Assembly: GCF_000981805.1 (NCBI RefSeq)
Contig: NZ_CP011132.1
Span: forward strand, 3,596,001-3,660,000
Length of the DNA: 64,000 nucleotides
Reading direction: 5' to 3'
Source: Citrobacter amalonaticus Y19
GTDB taxonomy: Bacteria; Pseudomonadota; Gammaproteobacteria; Enterobacterales; Enterobacteriaceae
In this document: positions 26,023 to 34,330 of the stretch, piece by piece
Layout of the letters: every line of letters begins with the position of its first letter
How positions within the stretch are numbered: the first letter of the stretch is position 1
Notes under the pieces: model-generated
Told to the model about the DNA's origin: nothing
The model's database searches: none
Seen by the model: only the letters and a program-made list of their open reading frames with translations
Translations under genes and position numbers: made by a program

Positions 26023-28254
26023 GGTTCACAGAACGGTATCAGTATTGAGCTGGGCGCCTCACAGCAGAAGGATAAGGAAAACAGCCAGTCACAGAGCAAC
26101 AGCAACAGCGTTATCCGTGCCGAAGAGCAACTGACCGTGAACAGCGGACGCGACACCACCCTGAAAGGGGCAGAGCTTGCAGGCAACCGTGTGGTGGTGA
26201 ACACCGGGCGCGACCTGACCATCAGCAGCGTCCAGGATACCGCCTCTTACGACAGCAAACAGTCCTCATCCGGCGCGGGCCTGAGCCTGTGCGTTCCTCC
26301 GCTGTGCTATGGCGCGTCTTCCGGTAACGTCAACACCTCGGGCGAAAACATCACCCAGAGTGGTAAGAGCGTCACTGACCAGAGCGGTATTTATGCCGGA
26401 AAAGGCGGTTTTGATATCACGGTCGGAAACCACACCCAGCTTGATGGCGCGGTGATTGCGTCCACGGCAACGGACGACAAAAACAAACTGGATACGGGAA
26501 CGCTTGGCTGGAGCGATATTCACAATGAGAGCAAAACCTCCGGTGACAGCTACACCGTGGCGATTTCGGGCAGTGCGGGCGGCAGCGGAAGTGGTGAAAA
26601 CCGCAACGTGGCTCCGGCCATCGGTACCGGTCATGCAGAAGAGAGCAGCAGCGGCACCACGTCGTCAGCCATCAGTAACGGCACCCTCATCATCCGCGAC
26701 AAGGATAACCAGACGCAGGATATTGCTGACCTGAGTCGTGACACCGACAACGCCCACCATGGTGTGGATGTAAACGGTGATGTACAGAAGGTGAAGGATA
26801 ACCTGGCGGTACAGAGCGAAGGTGCGGCGCTGGCGACCTCTGTGCTGGATGTGTACGGTAAGTATGCGGAGCAGAAGGCGAAGGAATCCAACGCCGCACT
26901 GGAAGCCCGGCTGACTGCGGAAGGTAAAATGCAGGGTGAAACGGCACAGGAGCGGGAAGCGTTCCTGAAAACGCAGCCGGGTTACCAGAGTACCGATTAC
27001 GGTCCGGGGAGTGAGTTCTGGACGAAGGGCAGCGCGGCGGCAGGACTACTGGCCGGTGCGCTCGGTGGCAACCTGAAAGCAGGCGCGGCAGCCGGTGCGG
27101 CTCCCCTGCTCGCCGAACTGGTCAGTAAACAGGATGACCCGACTCTCCGTGCAGTCCTGCACGGTATCGTGGCGGCAGCACTGACGCAGGCGAGTGGTGG
27201 CAGCGGCTCTGACGGTATGAAGGCCGGAGCCATTGGGGCCATCACGGCCTCAGCGATGACGGACCATCTGGTGAGCGCACTGTACGGTAAGGACGTCAGC
27301 CAACTCACCGCCGATGAAAAACGTCTGGTAAGCAGCCTGGTGACGATTGCGGGTGGACTTGCAGGAGCAGCGGTCACTGACGGCGATCTGTCGATGGCTG
27401 TTCTTGCGTCCAACACTGCGAAGGTGGAAGTTGAGAATAACTCGCTGAGTGGTGATCGGGCTCGCGAAGCTGCAAAACAGGCTGCTGAATCCCTGAAAAA
27501 TCAGGTAAGAGACAAGCTGGGTGAAGGTACAACCTCTTCCATCGCGAACGGTATCATCAATGCCCTCGCAGATACTGGTGATGCTGCATTAGGCTCGGCG
27601 GACTACGCCGCTGATGCGGCTATGGCGCTGGCTTCCTGTGCTGTGGGTGACAGCTACTGCACTAAGGCCATGAGTGACCTGGCCGGGAAGAATCAAGCGA
27701 TGGCAGATAATGTAGCTGCTCTGATGCAAAGTGAAACCTGGTCAGCGGTTGCGGATATGGTTAAACAGGCGGCTGGCGGAAATCAGGCGGCGCTGGAAGC
27801 CACTGGCGGAATGCTGGCGAGCATTATATTGCCGGGCAAGAAACTTTCGAATGTCAACGTAAATAGTGGGTATAAAATTTCCAATGGCGCTACCAAAATA
27901 ATAGAGAAAGCGGACTTGGAACATCCAATCGTTCAGTCCCGTATCAATGTTCAGAATGGTAACTCAAAGCAAGGTTGGGAACACGTTGTTCAACGCCATT
28001 TCTCAGATAAAAATGCAAGTCAATTTACGATCAGTCAGTCTGAGGTCAAAAATATTCTACAAAGTAAGGAGGTTTCGAGCGTACCAATTAGTCGAGTGAT
28101 TGAAAGCGCTGATGGACCACGCTACGAACGAGTTATCACCTTAGATAAAAGCATTGGCATTGATAAATTTAGTGGAAAACCAACGAATACTATGACCATC
28201 TTAACAGATGAAAAAGGTAATCTGATCACAACAACTCCGGGAAGGATAAAATGA
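25984..28254 (+). CDS. Orphan CdiA-CT module 3, BECR-like nuclease toxin
   Basis: Uninterrupted frame of 756 codons. The first 14 or so come from the inter-module block (MPRKNIALRDDRPG), so the true start, if any, is unclear; a TTG at 25984 has no good ribosome site. CdiA repeat sequence runs to VENN, followed by an entry domain (NQVRDKLGEGTTSSIANG...GDSYCTKAMSDLAGKN). The toxin tail (about residues 640-756) has WEHVVQRHFSDKN, ERVITLDKSIG and TMTILTDEKGNLITTTPGRI. The conserved His with a C-terminal T-x-TPG resembles BECR-fold ribonuclease toxins, an assignment from pattern memory only. The stop overlaps the next gene (ATGA). Confidence 0.75.
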   Translation: MPRKNIALRDDRPGSQNGISIELGASQQKDKENSQSQSNSNSVIRAEEQLTVNSGRDTTLKGAELAGNRVVVNTGRDLTISSVQDTASYDSKQSSSGAGLSLCVPPLCYGASSGNVNTSGENITQSGKSVTDQSGIYAGKGGFDITVGNHTQLDGAVIASTATDDKNKLDTGTLGWSDIHNESKTSGDSYTVAISGSAGGSGSGENRNVAPAIGTGHAEESSSGTTSSAISNGTLIIRDKDNQTQDIADLSRDTDNAHHGVDVNGDVQKVKDNLAVQSEGAALATSVLDVYGKYAEQKAKESNAALEARLTAEGKMQGETAQEREAFLKTQPGYQSTDYGPGSEFWTKGSAAAGLLAGALGGNLKAGAAAGAAPLLAELVSKQDDPTLRAVLHGIVAAALTQASGGSGSDGMKAGAIGAITASAMTDHLVSALYGKDVSQLTADEKRLVSSLVTIAGGLAGAAVTDGDLSMAVLASNTAKVEVENNSLSGDRAREAAKQAAESLKNQVRDKLGEGTTSSIANGIINALADTGDAALGSADYAADAAMALASCAVGDSYCTKAMSDLAGKNQAMADNVAALMQSETWSAVADMVKQAAGGNQAALEATGGMLASIILPGKKLSNVNVNSGYKISNGATKIIEKADLEHPIVQSRINVQNGNSKQGWEHVVQRHFSDKNASQFTISQSEVKNILQSKEVSSVPISRVIESADGPRYERVITLDKSIGIDKFSGKPTNTMTILTDEKGNLITTTPGRIK
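26023..27441 (+). repeat. CdiA 3' repeat, copy 3
   Basis: Third long copy of the cdiA 3' region (compare 19487-20905), with scattered synonymous and a few coding differences (for example ARLTAEGK for AKLTAEGK). It ends at an intact VENN. Confidence 0.9.
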
Positions 28255-28589
28255 AATTAATAAACTCCAGAACAGAAAATTTGATTCGAGAGAGATTACT
28301 AAAGTTTGAAAGCATCATTTTAAAAAATGATGCAATAAATGATTTACTAGCCCATCAATTTTCGCAGATTGATAGTGTTTACTGCCTGAATCAAGTGATC
28401 GAACAGGGCGAGGACATATACACACTACTCGTTAATAATCAATATATTATTGAGTTTGAACTATCAAGAATCGATGGTGTAATTAGCAAAATAAATATAC
28501 AATCGTTGAACCAGTATAAAAAAGAAGTTAAAGACAAATCATCAAGATTAACACTTAGTATTGCAATGGATTTAAGTAATAAAACATAG
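28251..28589 (+). CDS. Putative immunity protein for orphan module 3
   Basis: A 112-aa gene starting MKLINSRTENLIRERLLKFE, whose ATG overlaps the toxin stop by 4 bp. It is AT-rich, with no signal peptide or membrane segment, and predicted mostly helical at the N-terminus. Its role as inhibitor of the upstream toxin is inferred from the overlap; no family was recognised. Confidence 0.7.
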   Translation: MKLINSRTENLIRERLLKFESIILKNDAINDLLAHQFSQIDSVYCLNQVIEQGEDIYTLLVNNQYIIEFELSRIDGVISKINIQSLNQYKKEVKDKSSRLTLSIAMDLSNKT

Positions 28590-28591
28590 GT

Positions 28592-29246
28592 ACGTGCAGT
28601 CCTGAACGGTATTGTGGCAGCGGCTCTGACGGTATGAAGGCAGGGGCCATTGGAGCCATCAGCGCATCGGCGATGACGGACCATCTGGTGAGCGCACTGT
28701 ACGGTAAGGATGTCAGCCAACTCACCGCCGATGAAAAACGTCTGGTGAGCAGTCTGGTGACGATTGCGGGTGGACTTCAGCGAAGGTGGAAGTTGAGAAT
28801 AATTCCTTACGTGACAAGCTCAATCCGCCGATAAAAATTATTGACATCAATCAATTAGGGCCGAAGGTTCTTGATGAGAATGGTGATCCACTTGTAGGTG
28901 GCGGTGGGATTGGGAAATTAATACCAAGAAATGCTACGAACTTAAAAGGAGGACCTTTAGAAAGAGCAAGCCAGGTAAGTGGTAGATTCAGCATTGAAAA
29001 TGGCCCAGTTAACGGAACCGTTTATCGTGCAGATAACAAAGGAAATATCACAAGTTATGCAACTTATGACGCAAACGGAATGATCATTAAAAGGGTCGAT
29101 GTAACCGGGACTGCTCATGGTGGAATATAGATACCCCGCATGTTATAGAGTATGGCAGAAATATACTACCAAATGGACAGGTCAGGGTTCAGTCCCCACC
29201 ATCCAAATCTCTCCCCAGACCTATAAGGCCGGATGAATTGCCATGA
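28592..29246 (+). pseudogene. Orphan CdiA-CT module 4, Ntox24-like toxin, frameshifted
   Basis: Begins with a short, internally deleted piece of the CdiA 3' repeat (28592-28780, GSDGMKAGAIGAISASAMTD) that shifts frame before KVEVENNSLRD. The toxin frame from about 28786 reads KIIDINQLGPKVLDENGDPL ... KRVDVTGTAHGGI and stops at 29128. An extra TA at about 29125-29129 displaces the continuation DTPHVIEYGRNILPNGQVRV ... RPDELP, which ends at 29246. Joined, the motif TGTAHGGIDTPHV is characteristic of polymorphic toxin type 24 (Ntox24, probable RNase). The stop overlaps the next gene's start. Confidence 0.7.
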
Positions 29247-29731
29247 AAACAATAGCATTGATAGAACCGCCACATGACTTAAAAAAATATGAGGAATGGA
29301 AATCTCAGTGGTTGGATGTTGATTCCATTGGCATCGCTAATTACATCAGTGAATGTTGTCACCCAGAGGACTTTCTTATTTGCAGTCAATTATTAATACC
29401 TAGCTTTATTGAAGTTGAAAACAGCATTCTCATTAAAGAGAGATATCAGGAAGAAAACTTTCTTGCATGGAAGAAATATTTCTCTGGAGAGATGCCGAAA
29501 GTTGAAAAAATGTTAAACAACATTACTATGTATGATGTTTTTTTGCATACTGGAAACGATGTCTCAAATGTAATATTTGAGCAAATATGTAACATGATGA
29601 AGATTTCATGGGGATTGATTTTAAAAGAATTATTCCCATGCAGACAATTTATAATTGAAGTTTATTTATCTACACAAGATGATGGTCCTTCAATAACATT
29701 TTACCAAAAAAATGACATTGTGAATAATTAA
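29243..29731 (+). CDS. Putative immunity protein for the Ntox24-like toxin
   Basis: A 162-aa gene (MKTIALIEPPHDLKKYEEWK...) whose ATG overlaps the displaced toxin stop (CCATGA). This independently supports the reconstructed toxin frame. It is strongly AT-rich compared with the CdiA repeats, and acidic and cytoplasmic. The family was not recognised; the role is inferred from position. Confidence 0.7.
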   Translation: MKTIALIEPPHDLKKYEEWKSQWLDVDSIGIANYISECCHPEDFLICSQLLIPSFIEVENSILIKERYQEENFLAWKKYFSGEMPKVEKMLNNITMYDVFLHTGNDVSNVIFEQICNMMKISWGLILKELFPCRQFIIEVYLSTQDDGPSITFYQKNDIVNN

Positions 29732-29756
29732 AATTCAAACGATGGTGGTTAAAAAC

Positions 29757-29945
29757 ATGTACCTTGTTGCTAACATACGGCAAACTCACATTGATAGATC
29801 GGGATTCGCATTTCCGGGATTGATAGAAAAATATCGGTAGTTACAACGCAAAAAAGCTAAAGATTATGCTCAGGCTAATCGTGCTCAAAAGATGTTTGAT
29901 GCGTTAGGGATCAAGAATATAGAGGTGAAAACTGTCAAAGAATAG
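29757..29945 (+). pseudogene. Toxin tail remnant, module 5
   Basis: Reads HIDRSGFAFPGLIEKYR, an in-frame TAG (29838), then LQRKKAKDYAQANRAQKMFD ... NIEVKTVKE and a stop at 29943. The end has the charged, helical look of a CdiA/Rhs toxin C-terminus, and it overlaps the next immunity gene. The upstream CdiA part is missing. Confidence 0.6.
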
Positions 29946-30186
29946 CGAAATAAAATTGGCTAAGATTGTTGCAGATCTGGCTATCTTTTTAGAGTTTACT
30001 AATGAAGACTCGCTCGATCCTGATTTGGCTGTAGAAGCGATGGAACAGGTGGCTGCAGAACTTCAATTACTGGATGATAAGGACAAAGAGAATCTGACCG
30101 CTATATTTATTGATTTATCGCATGAGTATAAGGGGGAACAATCAGAATATGTCAAGGAATTACCAGAATTTTTAGGGTTGGTATAA
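29932..30186 (+). CDS. Orphan immunity protein, module 5
   Basis: An 84-aa acidic helical protein, (M)SKNSEIKLAKIVADLAIFL to the C-terminal LPEFLGLV. It resembles an immunity protein I recall from enterobacterial Rhs loci. The apparent start is CTG 29932, preceded by GAGGTG; relatives probably start ATG-TCA-AAG, so the start may be mutated. TTG 29956 is an internal alternative. Its toxin is only a remnant, so if expressed it would be an orphan immunity gene. Confidence 0.6.
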   Translation: MSKNSEIKLAKIVADLAIFLEFTNEDSLDPDLAVEAMEQVAAELQLLDDKDKENLTAIFIDLSHEYKGEQSEYVKELPEFLGLV

Positions 30187-30232
30187 CTGAGAAATTGAAT
30201 CTGTGTGAATATTATTTATTTGATTATAAAAA

Positions 30233-30272
30233 GGAGGCTCAGACAGTTAATTTCTTAGCCGTCTGAGTCTCT
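30233..30272 (+). terminator. Terminator-like hairpin after module 5
   Basis: Inverted repeat CTCAGAC / GTCTGAG, extended by further pairs including two G-T wobbles, about 12 bp in all, with a loop of about 16 nt. It is followed by CTTGG, without a long T-run, so termination is possible but weak. Confidence 0.45.
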
Positions 30273-30411
30273 TGGCTGTCAACCTGCACCATCGCAGGCT
30301 TCTGAAGGGCGCAAGACATAACGCTGATTAGCATGGTTCATCCTCCTGAACTGTGCATAATCCTCTGCATTATGTTGAACAGCTGCAGGCAATTTATCAG
30401 GTAGGTGGGTT

Positions 30412-30585
30412 CTTCACCGTGGCGGTAGTGTGCTCGAGGCGAAAAAGGCACGTCGGGGCAAAAAGTTGTCGCACCGGAAGTACGGCAGATAAAAACGAAG
30501 ATAACATACTGAAAGTAAAGTGAAAAATCAACTTCATCTCTGCAATCCACGTAGGAGAGAGTTGTTGCTGAGAATAATGGCCTGG
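30412..30585. repeat. CDI inter-module repeat, copy 3 (partial, diverged)
   Basis: Starts CTTCACCG like copy 2 and aligns with the first 170 bp or so of the inter-module block, with scattered substitutions and small gaps. The symE-like part is absent. Confidence 0.65.
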
Positions 30586-30599
30586 TACATCTTCTAGTC

Positions 30600-30808
30600 G
30601 CGGTGGAAGTAAATAAGCCGGGAACAGTTGATTCCTGGACAAAAGAACAGCAGGTAGCGATCAAAGAAGTATATAGCGGGGGTACACCTGTATCATGTCA
30701 GACAGTAGTGACTGCAATGGGTAGTGCAACAGTCTGGCCATTTTTACCAGAGATTATGGTTTGTGGCAGAAATACAGTCAGAATATAGCGATTGCTGCCG
30801 ATAAATAA
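30600..30808 (+). pseudogene. CdiA-CT debris, module 6
   Basis: Short out-of-frame pieces after a degenerate VENN-like VEVNK. The last frame reads SLAIFTRDYGLWQKYSQNIA and IAADK before a stop at 30806. It looks like a decayed toxin tail; no immunity gene follows. Low information. Confidence 0.35.
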
Positions 30809-30877
30809 CATCGGACTTCTGTAAAACAGCCTACAGATAGTCGTTGAAAAGGTCATTTTTGCTTAAAGGGAAATTTT

Positions 30878-31477
30878 ATGAAACTTTTATTACCCCTGGT
30901 GCTTCTGGTGAGCACGATGGGGATCGCACAAGCAGAGTCGCTGCCCGGAAGCCTGATGCACTGCGACAGTCGCTTCTTCTCTGAACTGTACAACCAACGG
31001 GCAGCTTTCAAGCAAGCCGCACCTATGACGACAGATAAAGCCCAGCACGCCTGGTATGCTTCAAAAGACGGTAGCGAAGCTACCTGGTTTGCCCACCCGG
31101 TTAAAGCTGGACAGTTGACGATTTCGGGCTACTGGCAACAAAAAAGCGACCTGGAAGAGATGGGGAAATATTATTTCTGGGGACTGATTTTTGATGAGTC
31201 GCCCGAAGCCGTGATGCAGGCTCTTTCTCAAGTTAACTGGCACAAAAATGATGACGTCTATATGACAAACCCGATGATTAAACTGTCTGGCACCGGTGAC
31301 TGGCAGGTGAACTCAGGGGCCGCCAGTGGCATTGCGCCAGCGAAAGGCAGTGTAGAACGACTCGTATTGCTGGATGCATTTAACGGTAAATCCCGTTTGC
31401 TCTGCTCCGTTCAGGGGAACGTCACGGATGCCGATCTGCTACCGCTGCGCCCGGATCTGCAAGGAGCGGCAAAATGA
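30878..31477 (+). CDS. Secreted protein of unknown function upstream of an adhesin-E-like lipoprotein
   Basis: 199 aa with a clear Sec signal peptide (MKLLLPLVLLVSTMGIAQA, cleavage before ESLPG) and two cysteines in the mature part (MHCDSRFF and LLCSVQG) that could form a disulphide. The ribosome site AAAGGGAAA precedes ATG 30878. The stop overlaps the next gene (ATGA), so the pair is translationally coupled. It is GC-richer than the immunity genes, suggesting a different origin from the toxin debris. No specific function is recognised. Confidence 0.75.
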   Translation: MKLLLPLVLLVSTMGIAQAESLPGSLMHCDSRFFSELYNQRAAFKQAAPMTTDKAQHAWYASKDGSEATWFAHPVKAGQLTISGYWQQKSDLEEMGKYYFWGLIFDESPEAVMQALSQVNWHKNDDVYMTNPMIKLSGTGDWQVNSGAASGIAPAKGSVERLVLLDAFNGKSRLLCSVQGNVTDADLLPLRPDLQGAAK

Positions 31478-31980
31478 AGCGTCTCCTCTTTTGCGTGACG
31501 CTGGCATTGCTGGCAGGTTGCACCAGCCAGAACAAATCTCAGGCGCCTCAATTTACACCTCAGCCCGCCGGGCTGGTGAAATTGCTGGAAGATGATACCG
31601 GCGGCACGTATGCCGACATGCGTACCGTTTCCAGTTACCAGGGTAATACGCAATTGCGCCGTTTTTATCTGATCAATAACTACATCGGCCCACGCCAAAT
31701 GCAATCTAACCCGCCGGTTTATATTGCCAGCTCGTCAGTCATCAATGTCGTGAACTGTGAGACGAAACAGCGCGCACAGTTTGAACGTATCTACCTTTCT
31801 CAATACTGGGCGAAGGGAGATGTTATTGCGAAGCGTGCGCCAATTGGTCAGTGGGAGCCTTATCCGGAAGAGTCACTGCTTGGCATCATCGCCACCAGCG
31901 TCTGTCAGATTAAAGCCGCGACGTTAAAACCTGAACCACCCAGAGATACCCGTATCCCGCTTCTGGGGGATTTTAACTAA
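31474..31980 (+). CDS. Lipoprotein, possible surface-adhesin E family
   Basis: 168 aa with a lipoprotein signal peptide (MKRLLFCVTLALLAGC, lipobox LAGC, Cys16). The mature domain has the pattern seen in surface-adhesin E-like proteins: a paired-strand region RTVSSYQGNTQLRRFYLINN, NCETKQRAQFERIYLSQYW, a conserved W-x-P (QWEPYPEES) and a late Cys (SVCQIKAA). It is coupled to the upstream secreted protein. The family call rests on pattern only. It may serve in adhesion near the CDI system. Confidence 0.6.
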   Translation: MKRLLFCVTLALLAGCTSQNKSQAPQFTPQPAGLVKLLEDDTGGTYADMRTVSSYQGNTQLRRFYLINNYIGPRQMQSNPPVYIASSSVINVVNCETKQRAQFERIYLSQYWAKGDVIAKRAPIGQWEPYPEESLLGIIATSVCQIKAATLKPEPPRDTRIPLLGDFN

Positions 31981-32076
31981 AACTTAGCGCTATCGCTGCG
32001 TATCGTAGCCATCCTGCATTACGCAGCGTAAATTATGACACCATACGGGGAACAAAGGACACAGAGGAAGAAAAGG

Positions 32077-32466
32077 ATGAGATTGATTTTAAGGGATTTT
32101 TTCATCATAAATGGGACAGCTAAAATTGCGAGAATGCGGTATTTTATTTATAACTTGGTTATTCTCGTGATTGTATTCTCTCTGCCCTTTCTTCCGGAAT
32201 TATTTAACGTCGAGTTCAACTTCAATTACTTCATATTCACAATGGCTTTCGTCGTCATTTTTTCTTTTATCTCCATCAACCTTTGCGCTAAAAGATTCAG
32301 AGATATAGGCATATCCACCCCCTATAATCTCGCCATTATTTACACATTTGTCGATCTTCTGTTTACCCTTAAATACAATAATTTTGCATGCGACGCTCTC
32401 TCGTACGCGGTGATGGCTTTAATTTGTATCATCCCCTCAGGATACATGAACAAAAGTACTGACTAA
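32077..32466 (+). CDS. DUF805-family membrane protein
   Basis: 129 aa with about four hydrophobic segments (NLVILVIVFSLPFLPELF, FIFTMAFVVIFSFISINL, YNLAIIYTFVDLLFTL, YAVMALICIIPSGY) and the DUF805 hallmark AKRFRDIG after the second. The start ATG 32077 follows AAAAGG; an upstream in-frame ATG at 32035 lacks a ribosome site. It is AT-rich. The family has no defined function. Confidence 0.7.
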   Translation: MRLILRDFFIINGTAKIARMRYFIYNLVILVIVFSLPFLPELFNVEFNFNYFIFTMAFVVIFSFISINLCAKRFRDIGISTPYNLAIIYTFVDLLFTLKYNNFACDALSYAVMALICIIPSGYMNKSTD

Positions 32467-32596
32467 ACCTCTCTTCTGGCTTGTGCTTTCAGCTTTTTCT
32501 AATTACCCGCATCATAAACTCGACTCTTCATGGACTCTGTGTAAGCTCGCGGGAAACTGTAACGTTGTGACCTGCCCCCACGATTAGATACAACAC

Positions 32597-33430
32597 TCAG
32601 TTAGTAACGTCGGAATCTTCATTCTCAGAATGACCCTTTCTCCAGCCCGCTGCAAATTCAGACGGTGTCTGATAATTCAGCGTGGAGTGCGGGCGGCATT
32701 CGTTATAATCCTGCCGCCAGTCATTAATAATTTTCCTGGCATGAACGATATCGCTGAACCAGTGCTCATTCAAACATTCATCGCGAAATCGTCCGTTAAA
32801 GCTCTCAATAAATCCGTTCTGCGTTGGCTTGCCCGGCTGGATTAAGCGCAACTCAACACCATGCTCAAAGGCCCATTGATCCAGTGCACGGCAAGTGAAC
32901 TCCGGCCCCTGGTCAGTTCTTATCGTCGCCGGATAGCCTCGAAACAGTGCAATGCTGTCCAGAATACGCGTGACCTGAACGCCTGAAATCCCAAAGGCAA
33001 CAGTGACCGTCAGGCATTCCTTTGTGAAATCATCGACGCAGGTAAGACACTTGATCCTGCGACCGGTGGAAAGTGCGTCCATGACGAAATCCATCGACCA
33101 GGTCAGATTGGGCGCCGCCGGACGGAGCAGCGGCAGACGTTCTGTTGCCAGCCCTTTACGACGTCTTCTGCGTTTTACGCCCAGGCCACTGAGGTGATAA
33201 AGCCGGTACACGCGCTTATGATTAACATGAAGCCCTTCACGGCGCAGCAACTGCCAAATACGACGGTAGCCAAAACGCCTGCGCTCCAGTGCCAGCTCAG
33301 TGATGCGCCCTGATAAATGCGCATCAGCAGCCGGACGGTGAGCCTCATAGCGGCAGGTCGACAGGGATAAACCTGTAAGCCTGCAGGCACGACGTTGCGA
33401 CAGACCGGTCGCATCACACATCAACATCAC
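32597..33430 (-). CDS. IS3-family transposase OrfB (DDE integrase domain)
   Basis: 277 aa as an independent frame. It contains the HTH_21 region (RRFGYRRIWQLLRREGLHVN) and the rve integrase core: D in SMDFVMDAL, D in IRTDQGPEF and E in GFIESFNGRFRDECL, the DD(35)E triad. In the IS it is normally made as an OrfAB fusion by -1 frameshifting. The minus frame extends upstream as KVLTTDQKREAVMLM, overlapping the end of orfA. Confidence 0.92.
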   Translation of the reverse strand: MMLMCDATGLSQRRACRLTGLSLSTCRYEAHRPAADAHLSGRITELALERRRFGYRRIWQLLRREGLHVNHKRVYRLYHLSGLGVKRRRRRKGLATERLPLLRPAAPNLTWSMDFVMDALSTGRRIKCLTCVDDFTKECLTVTVAFGISGVQVTRILDSIALFRGYPATIRTDQGPEFTCRALDQWAFEHGVELRLIQPGKPTQNGFIESFNGRFRDECLNEHWFSDIVHARKIINDWRQDYNECRPHSTLNYQTPSEFAAGWRKGHSENEDSDVTN

Positions 33431-33453
33431 GGCTTCCCGCTTCTGGTCTGTCG

Positions 33454-33717
33454 TCAGTACTTTCGCCCAAGAGCCACCTGAAGCGCCTCTTTATCCAGCA
33501 TGGCTTCGGCAAGCAGCTTCTTGAGTCTGGCGTTCTCTTCCTCAAGCGACTTCAGGCGCTTAACTTCAGGCACCTCCATACCGCCATACTTCTTACGCCA
33601 GATGTAAAACGTGGCATCGGAAATGGCATGCTTGCGGCAGAGTTCACGGGCGGGTACCCCAGCTTCGGCTTCGCGGAGAATACTGATGATCTGTTCGTCG
33701 GAAAAACGCTTCTTCAT
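33454..33717 (-). CDS. IS3-family transposase OrfA
   Basis: 87 aa: N-terminal helix-turn-helix (DEQIISILREAEAGVPAREL) followed by a leucine-zipper region (KRLKSLEEENARLKKLLAEA). It ends LGRKY with a TGA in GGCGAAAGTACTGA, the probable frameshift window into OrfB. It starts 71 bp inside the right IS end. Confidence 0.92.
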   Translation of the reverse strand: MKKRFSDEQIISILREAEAGVPARELCRKHAISDATFYIWRKKYGGMEVPEVKRLKSLEEENARLKKLLAEAMLDKEALQVALGRKY

Positions 33718-33792
33718 GGGGATGTCCTCATGTGGCTTATGAAGACATTACTAACATCGGGGTGTACTAATCAACGGGGAGCAGGTCAGTTG

Positions 33793-34330
33793 CGGCGATC
33801 TCGCATTGACGAGTTGGTGCCGATTGTGCTGACGTTTTCCGGCACGCAGGGACAGGCGATCAAAGAGGTCAGGACAAAATAAAAAGCGATTATGACTCTG
33901 TACAGGAGCAGAGCGGTATCTATGCCGGGAAAGGCGGCTTTGATGTCACCGTGGGAAATCATACCCAGTTAGATGGTGCAGTGATTGCATCCACCGCGAC
34001 AGAAGACAAAAACTAACTGGATAGCCTCTGGGATTGCAAGTGGACTGGCGGGTAACAGCACAGAATCAGCAGGGACCGGTGCACAGACGGGTAAGAACGC
34101 AGCCGAAAATAACTCGCTCAGTGACTTAACCGAAGCCGCATCGCAGAGTAAGACACCTCGGCAAGTCACGAAAGAACGCGTTGAAGCAGAAAATGAGCGC
34201 TATAAGAAGGAAAACTGTGCCGGGATGAGCGCGGAAGCGTGCTCGGTGAAGACGTACACTCAGTGTCAGGAAGAACTGAAAGATATCCTGTCAACGGGCG
34301 CAGATTTTATGCCGGTGGTCGGGACCATCA
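33793..34330 (+). pseudogene. CdiA 3' fragment and decayed toxin tail, module 7
   Basis: After the IS, 33905-34015 codes for SGIYAGKGGFDVTVGNHTQL and on to TATEDKN, a diverged copy of CdiA 19843-19945, broken by AAA to TAA at the next codon. A different frame then reads NSTESAGTGAQTGKNAAENN (VENN-like junction) and SLSDLTEAASQSKTPRQVTK, and on to AGMSAEACSVKTYTQCQEEL. This cytoplasm-entry-type region is truncated by transposase sequence at about 34330. It is more diverged than the other copies, so older. Confidence 0.65.

Larger units (their letters stand above)
32568..33788. mobile_element. IS3-family insertion sequence (IS407-like), complete
   Basis: 1221 bp with imperfect terminal inverted repeats (left TGACCTGCCCCCACGATTAG, right read inward TGACCTGCTCCCCGTTGATT) and two minus-strand ORFs. 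The 4-bp target duplication GTTG is intact at 32564-32567 and 33789-33792. The clean duplication suggests a recent insertion into CDI debris. The IS407 subgroup call comes from the terminal sequence and the 4-bp duplication. Confidence 0.92.

Noticed and set aside
25604..26134. Small lipoprotein-like gene starting MLCLVIFTGAVACSGEK
   Set aside because: The lipobox is poor and the frame runs through a CdiA piece and the antisense symE fragment. It is better explained as a chance frame through the inter-module repeat, though the leader itself remains unexplained.
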